11,465 nucleotides of DNA, from assembly GCA_007130545.1 (NCBI GenBank), contig SLSG01000111.1, forward strand, positions 1-11,465. Reading direction: 5' to 3'. This DNA comes from Bacteroidales bacterium. Its GTDB lineage: Bacteria; Bacteroidota; Bacteroidia; Bacteroidales; UBA7960. Below are positions 1 through 7,553 of this stretch, piece by piece (position 1 is the stretch's first letter; each line of letters opens with the position of its first letter). Below the pieces are notes generated by a model. It saw only the letters and a list, made by a program, of their open reading frames with translations. It was not told the origin of the DNA and made no database searches. Both the position numbers and the translations under genes were made by a program.

Positions 1-41
1 AAGCCGGCATGACCCTTTTAAAAAACTTTCTTGCATTATGA
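1..41 (+). CDS. hisH: HisH C-terminus (partial): glutaminase subunit of imidazole glycerol phosphate synthase
   Basis: Only the last 12 codons lie in the window. Reading from base 3, the residues are AGMTLLKNFLAL followed by TGA at 39-41. This resembles the usual HisH ending, a G-x-x-L-L-K-N-F-L pattern closing the last helix of the class I amidotransferase fold. HisH hydrolyses glutamine and passes ammonia to HisF. The stop overlaps the hisA start in an ATGA arrangement (38-41), so the two are probably translationally coupled, and hisH-hisA-hisF is the expected order. The fragment is short, so the identification rests on the tail pattern plus the neighbouring genes. Confidence 0.8.
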   Translation, partial: AGMTLLKNFLAL

Positions 42-787
42 TCGCAATACCAGCCATAGACATCATTGACGGCAAATGCGTACGGCTACGCCACGGGGAC
101 TTCTCACGCCGCAAAAATTACGAAGCAGATCCGTTTGACCAGGCACAGGCGATACAGGACGCGGGAATCACCCACCTGCACCTGGTCGACCTGGACGGAG
201 CCAGGACGGGTAGTCCGAAAAATCTGGCCGTACTGGAAAAAATCGCTTCCGGCACCTCCTTGTCCGTCGATTTCGGCGGGGGCATCAGGAGCTATGCAGA
301 CATCCGCAGGACACTCGAAGCCGGAGCCAGCCAGGTAAACACCGGCACTTTCCTGTTTTTGGTCCCCGATGCTCCCGAAACCTGCCTCTCCCTCTTCGGT
401 CCGGAAAAGCTCATTGCCGCAGTCGATATCCGGCAGGGAAAAATTTCCGTGGCAGGCTGGCAGGTCCAAATGGAAAGTGCTGCCAGTCCCTTTATTGAAA
501 AATTGCTTTCCGTCGGATGGGAATGGTTCGCCGTGACCGACATCAGCCGGGATGGCACGATGGAAGGCCCCAGGCCTGGGTTTTACAAGCCCCTTGTCTC
601 CGCTTTCCCGGCTGCAAAGTTCATCGGGGGCGGGGGAGTCGCATCGATGGACCATCTGCGTATATTGGCAGATTGCGGCCTATATGGAGCGGTGACCGGG
701 AAGGCGGTCTTCGAGGGGAGGATCAGCCTGGAGGAGTTGGCACGTTTCAACGATCAGGGCATTGTAAAAACAGAAAAAACCACCTGA
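38..787 (+). CDS. hisA: HisA, ProFAR isomerase (phosphoribosylformimino-5-aminoimidazole carboxamide ribotide isomerase)
   Basis: HisA is a cytosolic TIM-barrel enzyme that performs the Amadori rearrangement of ProFAR to PRFAR, the fourth step of histidine synthesis (EC 5.3.1.16). The 249-residue length is normal. The sequence opens MIAIPAIDIIDGKCVRL, placing the catalytic Asp at residue 8. The second catalytic Asp is D130 (AAVDIRQGK), and the TDISRDGTMEGP loop supplies T167/D168. Phosphate-binding glycine turns are seen at FGGGIRS (79-85) and GGGG (197-200). The ATG overlaps the hisH stop (ATGA) and the stop lies 2 bp before hisF, so all are probably on one transcript. The C-terminal tail KTEKTT is unremarkable. 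No frameshift or missing key residue is visible. Confidence 0.97.
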   Translation: MIAIPAIDIIDGKCVRLRHGDFSRRKNYEADPFDQAQAIQDAGITHLHLVDLDGARTGSPKNLAVLEKIASGTSLSVDFGGGIRSYADIRRTLEAGASQVNTGTFLFLVPDAPETCLSLFGPEKLIAAVDIRQGKISVAGWQVQMESAASPFIEKLLSVGWEWFAVTDISRDGTMEGPRPGFYKPLVSAFPAAKFIGGGGVASMDHLRILADCGLYGAVTGKAVFEGRISLEELARFNDQGIVKTEKTT

Positions 788-789
788 AG

Positions 790-1545
790 ATGCTTACAAA
801 AAGGATCATCCCCTGCCTGGACATCAAAAACGGGCGAACCGTCAAGGGAGTCACCTTTGGAAACTTACAGGACGCCGGGGACCCGGTGAAGCTGGCCGCA
901 GCCTATTCAGGCAACGGGGCCGATGAGTTGTGCCTGCTGGATATTACGGCCACTCTGGAGGGACGCACCACCTTTCTGAAGGTGGTGGAAGAAGTAGCTG
1001 CTTCGGTGGCCATCCCATTTACCGTGGGGGGCGGCATTTCCAATGAAAGGCAGGTCGAAACCCTGCTGTCCAAAGGCGCTGACAAGGTGAGCGTCAACAC
1101 GGCCGCCATTGCCGACCCGACCTTGCTCAGCCGCCTGGCGGCGGCATTCGGCAACCAGTGCGTGGTGGTGGCCATCGATGCCCGCCTGGGTCCGGACGGA
1201 TGGATGGTGGTAAGCCATGCCGGTACGCGTTGGACTTCCCTTCCGGCGGTCGAATGGGCGGTGCAGGCCAGTGAGATGGGTGCCGGGGAGATCCTGCTCA
1301 CCTCATTTACCGCAGACGGCACCCGGCAGGGGTTTTCCCTCGACATCACACGCCAGGTCGGGGAGGCGGTTCCCATACCGGTGATCGCCTCCGGAGGCGC
1401 CGGGACCCCCCACCACTTCCTGGATGTCTTCACCCTGGCCCGGGCTGATGCAGCCCTGGCAGCCGGAATCTTTCATTACGGGCAGGTAAGCATCGCCGAG
1501 GTAAAGGAATATTTGAGGGAACACCGGATTCCGGTCAGAACCTGA
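790..1545 (+). CDS. hisF: HisF, cyclase subunit of imidazole glycerol phosphate synthase
   Basis: HisF is the TIM-barrel synthase subunit that uses ammonia from HisH to convert PRFAR into imidazole glycerol phosphate and AICAR. The 251-residue product starts MLTKRIIPCLDIKNGR, giving the catalytic D11 and the ammonia-gate R5. The second catalytic residue is D130 (VVAIDAR). E46 (GADEL), K99 (GADKV) and E167 (AGEI) of the gate/tunnel region are also in place. GGGIS (80-84) and SGGAG (201-205) bind phosphate. The loop usually written S-M-D-x-D-G-T reads SFTADGT here; the functionally important second Asp (D176) is kept. A longer in-frame reading begins far upstream inside hisA, but the ATG at 790 fits the family and lies 2 bp after the hisA stop. 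Confidence 0.97.
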   Translation: MLTKRIIPCLDIKNGRTVKGVTFGNLQDAGDPVKLAAAYSGNGADELCLLDITATLEGRTTFLKVVEEVAASVAIPFTVGGGISNERQVETLLSKGADKVSVNTAAIADPTLLSRLAAAFGNQCVVVAIDARLGPDGWMVVSHAGTRWTSLPAVEWAVQASEMGAGEILLTSFTADGTRQGFSLDITRQVGEAVPIPVIASGGAGTPHHFLDVFTLARADAALAAGIFHYGQVSIAEVKEYLREHRIPVRT

Positions 1546-1643
1546 AGGGGATTGCAATCTGGCAGGTCACATTCAGGCCGGAATTGCGCAGGCAAATGAT
1601 TCCAAACAAGTTAAATGAACCAGAATACAGTAAATATACAACG
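1546..1643 (+). other. 98-bp spacer between hisF and hisIE
   Basis: This is the only sizeable gap inside the his operon. It gives way to AT-rich sequence just before hisIE. I see no terminator hairpin with a T-run, no TAnnTTTG element, and no strong ribosome binding site before the ATG at 1644. An in-frame ATG at 1596 and a TTG at 1584 would extend HisIE by 16-20 residues that do not resemble family members, so I treat the stretch as untranslated leader. Confidence 0.5.
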
Positions 1644-2363
1644 ATGGAAAACACAGCTTTAGACCCCGGAACACTTGATTTCGGGAAGGGTGGCGGACTC
1701 TTGCCTGTCATTGTGCAGGATGCAGCGAGCGGCAAGGTGCTGATGCAGGCCTTTATGGATGCCGAAGCACTGGCAGTCACCCAGAGCAGCGGACGGGTCA
1801 GCTTTTTCAGCCGGAGCAGGAACCGGTTGTGGACCAAGGGGGAAAGCTCAGGCAATTACCTGCAGGTAAAAAACATTTTGGCCGATTGTGACCGGGATTG
1901 CCTGCTCGTGCTTGCCGAGCCCGTGGGACCGGTTTGCCATACCGGAACAGAAAGCTGCTTTGATGGGCCCCAGCATGCGCCTGAGGATGCACCCGCCCTT
2001 GCACCTGGCTTTGCAGGGGCCTTTGCGCCGGGTCCTGCACAAGACCTCGCGACCGCCCATGCACGGGAGGCCGCGTCCCCGTTCGGGTTTCTCGCCTACC
2101 TGGAAAACCTGCTTTCAGAACGAAAGCATGCAGACCCGGAAAAAAGCTATACGGCCAGGCTGCTGGCAGGCGGACCCAAACGGATTGCAAAAAAATTGGG
2201 GGAAGAGGCTGTGGAGCTGGCCCTGGAGGCAGAGCACGGCGAACCGGAGCGTTTCCGGGAGGAAGCCGCTGACCTGGTCTACCACCTCAGCGTGTTGCTG
2301 GTCTCCAAAGGAGTGGGTTGGAATGAGGTCCTGGCAGAGCTGGAAAAGCGCCACAAGGGCTGA
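1644..2363 (+). CDS. hisIE: HisIE, bifunctional phosphoribosyl-AMP cyclohydrolase / phosphoribosyl-ATP pyrophosphohydrolase
   Basis: This fusion carries out steps 2 and 3 of histidine synthesis. From the ATG at 1644 the protein has 239 residues. The N-terminal HisI domain (about 12-106) shows WTKGESSGNYL (63-73), the metal-binding DCDRDC (D81, C82, D83, D85) and the zinc cysteines of CHTGTESC (C98, C105). The C-terminal HisE domain (about 146-239) is an all-helical MazG-like NTP pyrophosphohydrolase with KKLGEEAVELALEA (183-196) and EEAADLVYHLSVLL (206-219). Residues ~107-145 between them are Ala/Pro-rich and longer than in many homologues (E. coli HisIE is 203 residues). The ATG at 1596 is a possible longer start. 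hisIE ends 7 bp from the convergent DUF255 gene and is the last gene of the operon. Confidence 0.95.
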   Translation: MENTALDPGTLDFGKGGGLLPVIVQDAASGKVLMQAFMDAEALAVTQSSGRVSFFSRSRNRLWTKGESSGNYLQVKNILADCDRDCLLVLAEPVGPVCHTGTESCFDGPQHAPEDAPALAPGFAGAFAPGPAQDLATAHAREAASPFGFLAYLENLLSERKHADPEKSYTARLLAGGPKRIAKKLGEEAVELALEAEHGEPERFREEAADLVYHLSVLLVSKGVGWNEVLAELEKRHKG

Positions 2364-2370
2364 GGCGACA

Positions 2371-4425
2371 TTAGCTCACGCCAAGCTGCTGAAGGGCCTC
2401 CCGGACTGTATCGACGGGTTGTTTGCAGACCCCCATGCTGCACACATATATTCTGGTCTGCCCTTCCCTGAATCGTTGCGCAAAAACAGGCAAAGCATTG
2501 TCTGGCCGGGTGGAAGCCGCAAGCAAGGTCCCCGGCAGATATCTTCCGGATAGCTCCGCCAAATACTCCCCGGCTTTTTCCCCGGCAATCACCACGGTAT
2601 GGAAAGGATACACATGGTCTGCCAGCAGTTTGGCCCAATTGGCAAAACTTGCGCTAAACTGTTTTAGCCTTGGACTGATGTCTTCCAGCATCCGGGCGCT
2701 GCGCTTCACCCATTCCGGTTTTTCAAACATCATTCCCAGCTGCAGCAGGTTGTGGGCCATCACGCTGTTGGAGGCCGGGATGACGTTGTCATGTATCTCA
2801 AAGGAAGGCGCGGCCAGGGATTCTGATCCATCCGACGAAAATGAGAACAAATTGGTTCCGGACGGGGAAAAATGTTTTTCCGCATAAACCGCGAGGTCCC
2901 TGGCTGCCAGAATGAACTCCTGCTGCATGGAGACTTCGTACAGGCGTATCAGTGCCTGGCAAAGCAGCGCATAGTCTTCGAGAAAGGCGTCAATCGATGG
3001 CTCCCTGCCGTCCAGTTTACGGAAGAGGCGCCCCTGGTCATCCCTCGCATTTGACAGGATAAACCGGGCGGAATGCATGGCCCTTTCCAGAAAAACCGGG
3101 TCATGAAAGGCGGCATAGGCATCCGACAGGGCTTTGATCATCAGGGCATTCCAGGAAACGATGACTTTGTTGTCGAGTGCGGGCCGAACGCGTTTTTCCC
3201 TGGTCTCCCAAAGCTTTTTTCTGGCTTGTTTCAGCATGGTCTGAAAAGCACCGGGATCCAGTCCCTCCCTTTCTGCAAAGGCTTCCGGGGACCATTGGCG
3301 CATCAGCACATTGAAGCCCTTTTCCCAGAAGCCCTTTTCGCCCACCTGGAAATATTTCCTGATCAGTGGGGCCGTCTCTGCCGGGACCCCATCCATTTCC
3401 CCCAGCACTGCATCCATTTGTTGTTGGGTCCACACATAAAATTTCCCTTCCACCCCTTCTGAATCCGCATCCAGTGCCGAATAAAACACTCCTTCGCCTG
3501 AGGTAAGCTCCCGGGTTACAAAGCCAATGGTCTCATACGCCACCTCCCGGTACAGGGGGTCGCCCGTCACCTGGAAGGCCGTGGAATACAGGGAGATCAG
3601 CTGGGCATTGTCGTACAACATTTTTTCAAAATGAGGAATCCGCCACCGATCGTCGGTGGCGTAGCGGGCAAACCCGCCACCAAGCTGGTCATAGATACCG
3701 CCCATGGCCATTTTTTCCAGACTGAGCCTGCACAGCTCCAATGCCTCCGGCTCCCGTTCCATTGCGTGGTATTGCAGCAGGAAGGGATACAGCACCGGCA
3801 GCGGGAACTTGGGCGCTCCCACGGTCCCACCCTCCTTCGGGTCGATTCCTTCCATCAGGTTCCTGTAAATTACCTGAATCCCGGTTTTGGAAAAGCCTTG
3901 ATCCCCTTTGGCCGGGGCAATGAATCCATTGGAGGCGATCCCCTTGGTCAGCCGGTCAGCCTGTTCCTCCACCTCCGCATACTTTTCACGGAATAGTCCG
4001 GCCACCTGCATAAGGATTCCCTTCCATTGTTCCTGCGGGAAATAGGTCCCGCCCCAAAACGGCTTTCCGTCCGGAAGCGCAAAGCAGTTCAGGGGCCATC
4101 CTCCCTGCCCCCCAACCAGCTGCACCGCATCCATATACAGGCGGTCCACATCGGGGCGCTCTTCCCGGTCCACCTTGATACAGACAAAATGTGCATTCAT
4201 GATCCGGGCCACTTCCTCGTTTTCAAAACTCTCGCGCTCCATCACATGGCACCAGTGGCAGGCAGAATAGCCAATGCTGACCAGCAGGGGTTTGTTTTCC
4301 CGTTTCGCCTTGCGCAAAGCCTCTTCACCCCACGGGTACCAGTCCACCGGATTGCCGGCATGCTGGAGCAGATACGGGCTGGTTTGTCCCTTTAGATGGT
4401 TTCCGCCTGTTTGTTTGCTGTTCAT
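2371..4425 (-). CDS. DUF255 / YyaL-type thioredoxin-fold and six-hairpin glycosidase-like protein
   Basis: The 684-residue protein belongs to the widespread family related to bacterial YyaL and human SPATA20. Residues ~10-170 form the thioredoxin-like DUF255 domain, with SPYLLQHAGNPVDWYPW near the start, the redox-type motif CHWC (C56, C59) followed by HVMERESF, then VDREERPDVD and GGWPLN. The remaining ~500 residues match the expected (alpha/alpha)6 barrel region, including HFEKMLYDNAQL and SALDADSEG. The substrate and in vivo role of the family are not established, so I give no gene symbol. No signal peptide is seen, so it is probably cytosolic. An ATG at 4488 would add 21 residues overlapping the upstream SDR gene; the ATG at 4425, 11 bp after the SDR stop with a GGAAA-like sequence before it, fits the family better. 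Confidence 0.93.
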   Translation of the reverse strand: MNSKQTGGNHLKGQTSPYLLQHAGNPVDWYPWGEEALRKAKRENKPLLVSIGYSACHWCHVMERESFENEEVARIMNAHFVCIKVDREERPDVDRLYMDAVQLVGGQGGWPLNCFALPDGKPFWGGTYFPQEQWKGILMQVAGLFREKYAEVEEQADRLTKGIASNGFIAPAKGDQGFSKTGIQVIYRNLMEGIDPKEGGTVGAPKFPLPVLYPFLLQYHAMEREPEALELCRLSLEKMAMGGIYDQLGGGFARYATDDRWRIPHFEKMLYDNAQLISLYSTAFQVTGDPLYREVAYETIGFVTRELTSGEGVFYSALDADSEGVEGKFYVWTQQQMDAVLGEMDGVPAETAPLIRKYFQVGEKGFWEKGFNVLMRQWSPEAFAEREGLDPGAFQTMLKQARKKLWETREKRVRPALDNKVIVSWNALMIKALSDAYAAFHDPVFLERAMHSARFILSNARDDQGRLFRKLDGREPSIDAFLEDYALLCQALIRLYEVSMQQEFILAARDLAVYAEKHFSPSGTNLFSFSSDGSESLAAPSFEIHDNVIPASNSVMAHNLLQLGMMFEKPEWVKRSARMLEDISPRLKQFSASFANWAKLLADHVYPFHTVVIAGEKAGEYLAELSGRYLPGTLLAASTRPDNALPVFAQRFREGQTRIYVCSMGVCKQPVDTVREALQQLGVS

Positions 4426-4436
4426 AAATTTCCGAT

Positions 4437-5291
4437 TTACCCACGTATTCCTTGCTGATTGCCTACGTATTCCATGCTGACCGCCCATAACTTCTCCGCT
4501 TTGCCATCATCCCTTGCTGTCGCAGAGGGGGTTTTGATCCGCTTTTTTGCAAAATAGGCCCCGTTGATGTGTTCGACCTCGGGGGAGACCGCCAGGTAGA
4601 GGTTGGTCTGCGCTCCTTCCTGGGTGCTAAGCATCACAGGGCTGATCAAACCCATCATCCAGCCCGGGAAGCCATCAAAAAGGCTGGTCTGCACAAAGCC
4701 GGGGTGGAGGCTGTTGGCGGTGGCTCTGCTGCCCGCAAGTTGCTTTGCCAACTGCCGTGTGAAAAGGATATTGGCCAGCTTGCTCTGGGAGTATGCGCGG
4801 ATATGGTTCCATTTTTTCTTTCCCTCCAGATCGGAAAAATTCATCTTCCCCGCACGGTGGGCATTGCTGGACACATTGACAATCCTTCCGCCCGGAGAAG
4901 CCTTTACCGCATCCATCAATAAATTGGTAAGCAGGAAGGGGGCCAGGTGGTTCACCGCAAAAACCCTTTCAACGCCATCCCGGGAAACCGAGCGTTTCGT
5001 GTCCCATATCCCGGCATTGTTGATGAGCACATCCAGCCGGTCGTACTTTTTTAAAAATGCCGCGGCAAAGTCCCTGATGGAAGCCATAGATTCCAGGTCA
5101 CACTCAAACAGGACGGCTTTTCCGTTGCCGGTCAATGCATGTACCTCATCCAGCAGGGCCGCTCCTTTTTTCATATTACGGACCGGCAACACCACCTCCA
5201 TTCCCATCCTGGCAAGTTCCAGCGCCGTCTCCCTGCCAATGCCCGATGTGGCGCCCGTGACCATGCATATTTTATTATTTGTTTCTATCAT
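4437..5291 (-). CDS. Short-chain dehydrogenase/reductase, retinol dehydrogenase-like subgroup
   Basis: This is an NAD(P)-dependent Rossmann-fold oxidoreductase of 284 residues. The cofactor-binding glycine motif TGATSGIG is at 12-19, an acidic CDLES follows the fourth strand, NNAG is at 91-94, and N114 lies in NHLAPF. The catalytic serine is S141 or S142 in VNVSSNAH, and the YxxxK pair is Y167/K171 in AYSQSK. The insert between Ser and Tyr (FSDLEGKKKW) and the KLANILFTRQL helix resemble the RDH/WWOX-like SDR subgroup. A substrate cannot be deduced. The basic residue at R38 in the loop after the second strand (VRNMKK) is compatible with NADP(H), as an inference. The DUF255 gene follows after 11 bp on the same strand, so the two are probably co-transcribed. 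Confidence 0.93.
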   Translation of the reverse strand: MIETNNKICMVTGATSGIGRETALELARMGMEVVLPVRNMKKGAALLDEVHALTGNGKAVLFECDLESMASIRDFAAAFLKKYDRLDVLINNAGIWDTKRSVSRDGVERVFAVNHLAPFLLTNLLMDAVKASPGGRIVNVSSNAHRAGKMNFSDLEGKKKWNHIRAYSQSKLANILFTRQLAKQLAGSRATANSLHPGFVQTSLFDGFPGWMMGLISPVMLSTQEGAQTNLYLAVSPEVEHINGAYFAKKRIKTPSATARDDGKAEKLWAVSMEYVGNQQGIRG

Positions 5292-5474
5292 TTTATGCCA
5301 TTATTGTTAATTGCCCCGGCTTCCAAACCGGTACCATAGAACCAGACTCGCCCTGTCTTTGTTCAAAACTTTCGCCAAAACAAATGCATGCCGTTATGTG
5401 TTACCTGAAGGTGTCGGCCCGCAACCTTCACCAGGAAGCTTGCGCGCTTGGCGGTCCGGCAAAATTAATCACCC
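5292..5474. other. Divergent intergenic region between the SDR gene and the metallophosphoesterase gene
   Basis: These 183 bp separate two divergently transcribed genes and must hold at least one start site each. Open frames crossing the region look unlike proteins and are shadows. I find no rightward TAnnTTTG box with a partner TTG, no tRNA, and no long repeat. A leftward promoter candidate lies at the right edge and is listed separately. No strong ribosome binding site precedes either ATG. Confidence 0.5.
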
Positions 5475-5487
5475 ATGAGCAGAACAA
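5460..5487 (-). promoter_or_regulatory. Candidate Bacteroidota-type promoter for the leftward SDR-DUF255 unit
   Basis: On the minus strand a TTG (5487-5485) is followed after 17 nt by TAATTTTG (5467-5460), a full match to the -7 consensus TAnnTTTG. The spacing is within the 17-23 nt range known for Flavobacterium promoters. It overlaps the metallophosphoesterase start codon and would leave a leader of roughly 160 nt before the SDR ATG, so it is tentative. Confidence 0.3.
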
Positions 5488-6638
5488 TGGCATTTTTTAT
5501 ATTCTTTTCAATCGTCATCGGGATCTATTTTCTGGCGAACCTATATGTTTATGTTCGCGGACTACAGGCCATCCCGGCGGGGAGTCCGTTTCGTCCATGG
5601 TACCAATGGGGATTCTGGACCATCGCTGCCTTTTATGTCGCAGGCCGGTTCCTCGAAAAAATCTACATCAGCTATGCCAGCGACCTGTTCATATGGGCCG
5701 GATCAATATGGCTGGCCGCCCTCCTGTACTTCTTCCTGCTGGTGCTCTTCCTGGATCTGCTTCGAATGCTTAACCACCTCCTCCCATTTTTCCCGGGCTG
5801 GCTGACCTCCAATATGGAAAAAACCAGGCTGATTGTGCTTGTCGTAAGTGTGGTGTCGGTGGTCGGATTGGTCGCCGGGGGCTTCATCAATGCCCGGAAT
5901 CCCAGGGTCAACACCCTGGAGGTGCATATCCCGAAAAAAGCAGGGGACATGCAGGAGATACGTGCCGTGGTCATGTCTGACATCCACCTGGGGACCCTGG
6001 TCGGTAATGGCTTTTTTGACCGGGTGGTACGTAAGGTGAAGCGCCTGAACCCCGACATCATCCTGTTGCCGGGAGACATTCTGGACGAAGACCTGGAGCC
6101 TGTACTCAGGCAGAATATAGGTGAAACCCTCAGGCAGCTCAGGGCGCCCCTCGGGGTGTATGCCATCATGGGCAACCATGAGCATATCGGGGGATCTGCC
6201 AATGCTTACGCTTACCTGAGTGACCATGGAATAACGGTACTCCGTGACAGCGTGGTGAAAATAAACGGGGGGTTCTACCTGGTTGGCAGGGAGGACCGCG
6301 ACAAACCGAGATTCAGCGGGCAGCAGCGGAGCTCCCTGGAGGCACTGCTTGAACAGGTGGACATGCAGTATCCGGTCATTTTGATGGACCACCAGCCATT
6401 CTACCTGGAGAAGGCTGCCGCGCTGGGGGTGGACCTCCAGCTTTCCGGGCATACGCATCACGGGCAACTCTGGCCATTCAACCTGATCACCAATGCCATG
6501 TATACAGTCAGCCGGGGCTACGCCAGGATCGGAGAAATGCATGCCTATGTAAGCAACGGGGTAGGCACCTGGGGTCCGCCAGTACGCATCGGCAACCGTC
6601 CGGAGATCGTCCAGCTGCACATACGATTTGATCCTTAA
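5475..6638 (+). CDS. Membrane-anchored metallophosphoesterase (YkuE/YaeI-like)
   Basis: The protein has 387 residues. The N-terminal third is hydrophobic, with likely membrane segments near 5-27, 42-60, 72-97 and 117-137. The C-terminal calcineurin-like phosphoesterase domain (about 160-385) has the dimetal site in order: D169-x-H171 (SDIHLG), G200-D201 (PGDILDED), G233-N-H-E236, H306 (MDHQP) and G325-HTHHGQ. Relatives with this layout include YkuE- and YaeI-like enzymes, some of which act on lipid phosphodiesters such as UDP-2,3-diacylglucosamine. Whether this one does so is unknown. Which side of the membrane the catalytic domain faces cannot be settled by eye. The start is the ATG at 5475, immediately before the first membrane segment. 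It is monocistronic and ends 9 bp from a convergent gene. Confidence 0.92.
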   Translation: MSRTMAFFIFFSIVIGIYFLANLYVYVRGLQAIPAGSPFRPWYQWGFWTIAAFYVAGRFLEKIYISYASDLFIWAGSIWLAALLYFFLLVLFLDLLRMLNHLLPFFPGWLTSNMEKTRLIVLVVSVVSVVGLVAGGFINARNPRVNTLEVHIPKKAGDMQEIRAVVMSDIHLGTLVGNGFFDRVVRKVKRLNPDIILLPGDILDEDLEPVLRQNIGETLRQLRAPLGVYAIMGNHEHIGGSANAYAYLSDHGITVLRDSVVKINGGFYLVGREDRDKPRFSGQQRSSLEALLEQVDMQYPVILMDHQPFYLEKAAALGVDLQLSGHTHHGQLWPFNLITNAMYTVSRGYARIGEMHAYVSNGVGTWGPPVRIGNRPEIVQLHIRFDP

Positions 6639-6647
6639 GGAATGGTT

Positions 6648-6911
6648 TTACTCCCGGGAGGGCGCAGATTTCTTCTTTTTCCCGAATACCCAGGAGAATG
6701 CCTGGCCCATCCTGGAAAAAACATTCCGGGAAATGGCAAAGCCCTGAGAAAAACGGGAAAAGAAGGTGGTTAGGGTTACAAACCCCTGTATTGCATTCAG
6801 GCTGGCCATCATGCGGTTCTCTGCCAGCAGCATTTCATAGCGCAGACGGGCCTTTTCAAGCTTGATGTCCTGAAAATTACGAATGTGTCTGAATTGTTTA
6901 TGATCGATCAT
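6648..6911 (-). CDS. Small hypothetical protein, third gene of the YtxH-DUF1469 cassette
   Basis: I do not recognise a named family for this 87-residue product. Residues ~12-40 look like an amphipathic, charged helix (KLEKARLRYEMLLAENRMM). Residues ~41-76 are moderately hydrophobic and aromatic, with four Phe in FVTLTTFFSRFSQGF, and could associate peripherally with the membrane. The C-terminus is basic (GKKKKSAPSRE). The ATG lies only 3 bp after the stop of the DUF1469 gene, and codon use matches its neighbours, so it is very probably a real gene of the same transcript. By association, a role at the inner membrane beside the YtxH-like and DUF1469 proteins is an inference. No catalytic motif is visible. 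Confidence 0.75.
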   Translation of the reverse strand: MIDHKQFRHIRNFQDIKLEKARLRYEMLLAENRMMASLNAIQGFVTLTTFFSRFSQGFAISRNVFSRMGQAFSWVFGKKKKSAPSRE

Positions 6912-6914
6912 ACA

Positions 6915-7286
6915 CTATTTTTCATCGGCATCTTCGTCCTCCTGAAAGAAGACTTCGGCCAGCGACCGGATGACAAAAGGTCCAATAATCCTGCTCCTGA
7001 AAATGATAAGGACCAAGGCAATAAGCAGGTAAAAAGCCCCGGTAATCAACAAGCCGAGCACCTGGCTTCCAAGCAGGTTTCCAATATAAACCGACCCCGC
7101 CCCGGATAAGAATAACAAGGCGATCAGCAGGACAACGATAATGACCCCATTGCCCAAAAATGCGGTAAGCAGCCTCGCAGCTTTCTCGAATGCAAGCAGC
7201 CCGTAATAAGACAATTTTGTATCCAGGTATTTTCGCAAACTGTCTTGCAGCCCGGATATGTGTTCAAGCAAGGATTTTCCGTCCAT
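6915..7286 (-). CDS. DUF1469 / Phage_holin_3_6 family small membrane protein
   Basis: The protein has 123 residues from the ATG at 7286 (a TTG one codon earlier is less likely). It has an N-terminal amphipathic helix (about 5-38), two closely spaced membrane segments (about 43-64 and 73-96), and an acidic tail QEDEDADEK. This architecture matches the DUF1469 family, annotated 'phage holin family' or 'actinobacterial holin-X'. In Bacteroidota these are chromosomal envelope proteins, and nothing here suggests a prophage. It lies between the YtxH-like gene (15 bp to the annotated ATG; intervening bases AT-rich) and the 87-residue protein (3 bp). The exact function is unknown; an envelope-stress or membrane-organisation role is suggested by the family's usual neighbours. 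Confidence 0.85.
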   Translation of the reverse strand: MDGKSLLEHISGLQDSLRKYLDTKLSYYGLLAFEKAARLLTAFLGNGVIIVVLLIALLFLSGAGSVYIGNLLGSQVLGLLITGAFYLLIALVLIIFRSRIIGPFVIRSLAEVFFQEDEDADEK

Positions 7287-7304
7287 CAAACCTGGATTAA
7301 ATGC

Positions 7305-7553
7305 CTATTTCTCGTCAGCGGCCTTTTTGATCTTGGCCTTGGTTTCGTTAGCGAACTCGTCCATCTGGCCTTTCAAATCGTCGATTTTGCGGCCGACTTT
7401 GTGGACCACGTCGTCAGAGTATTCCCTGGCCTTTTTTTCCAGATTTTTCCTGGTCTCTGCACCACTGCGGGGCGCGAAAAGCAGTCCGGCAGCCATGCCG
7501 ACAGCAGCTCCAAAAATGAAACCTACAATTGCTTTTCCTGTTGACTTATCCAT
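7305..7553 (-). CDS. YtxH domain-containing protein (GvpP-like)
   Basis: This 82-residue protein has the standard YtxH layout. One N-terminal membrane segment rich in Gly and Ala (about 7-27) is followed by the signature LLFAPRSGAETR (24-35) and then a long charged helix (about 36-82) with coiled-coil character and many Lys, Glu and Asp. Such proteins are anchored in the cytoplasmic membrane with the helix in the cytosol. In Bacillus ytxH is in the general-stress regulon, but that does not transfer automatically. It is the first gene of the leftward cassette and has a good promoter candidate ~85-115 bp upstream. No Shine-Dalgarno sequence precedes the ATG; the leader is an AT-rich run, common in this phylum. 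Confidence 0.92.
   Translation of the reverse strand: MDKSTGKAIVGFIFGAAVGMAAGLLFAPRSGAETRKNLEKKAREYSDDVVHKVGRKIDDLKGQMDEFANETKAKIKKAADEK

Noticed and set aside
4603..5310. 235-codon open frame on the plus strand opposite the SDR gene
   Set aside because: It lies fully antisense to a gene with complete SDR motifs, and its composition (Ser/Arg-rich, no recognisable domain) is that of a shadow frame.
5703..6620. 305-codon minus-strand open frame opposite the metallophosphoesterase
   Set aside because: The plus strand has all metallophosphoesterase motifs in order; the antisense frame shows no family resemblance.
6915..7286. Phage holin, suggesting a prophage remnant
   Set aside because: The family name is misleading. 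The gene sits in a YtxH cassette with no lysin, integrase, tail or other phage gene nearby.
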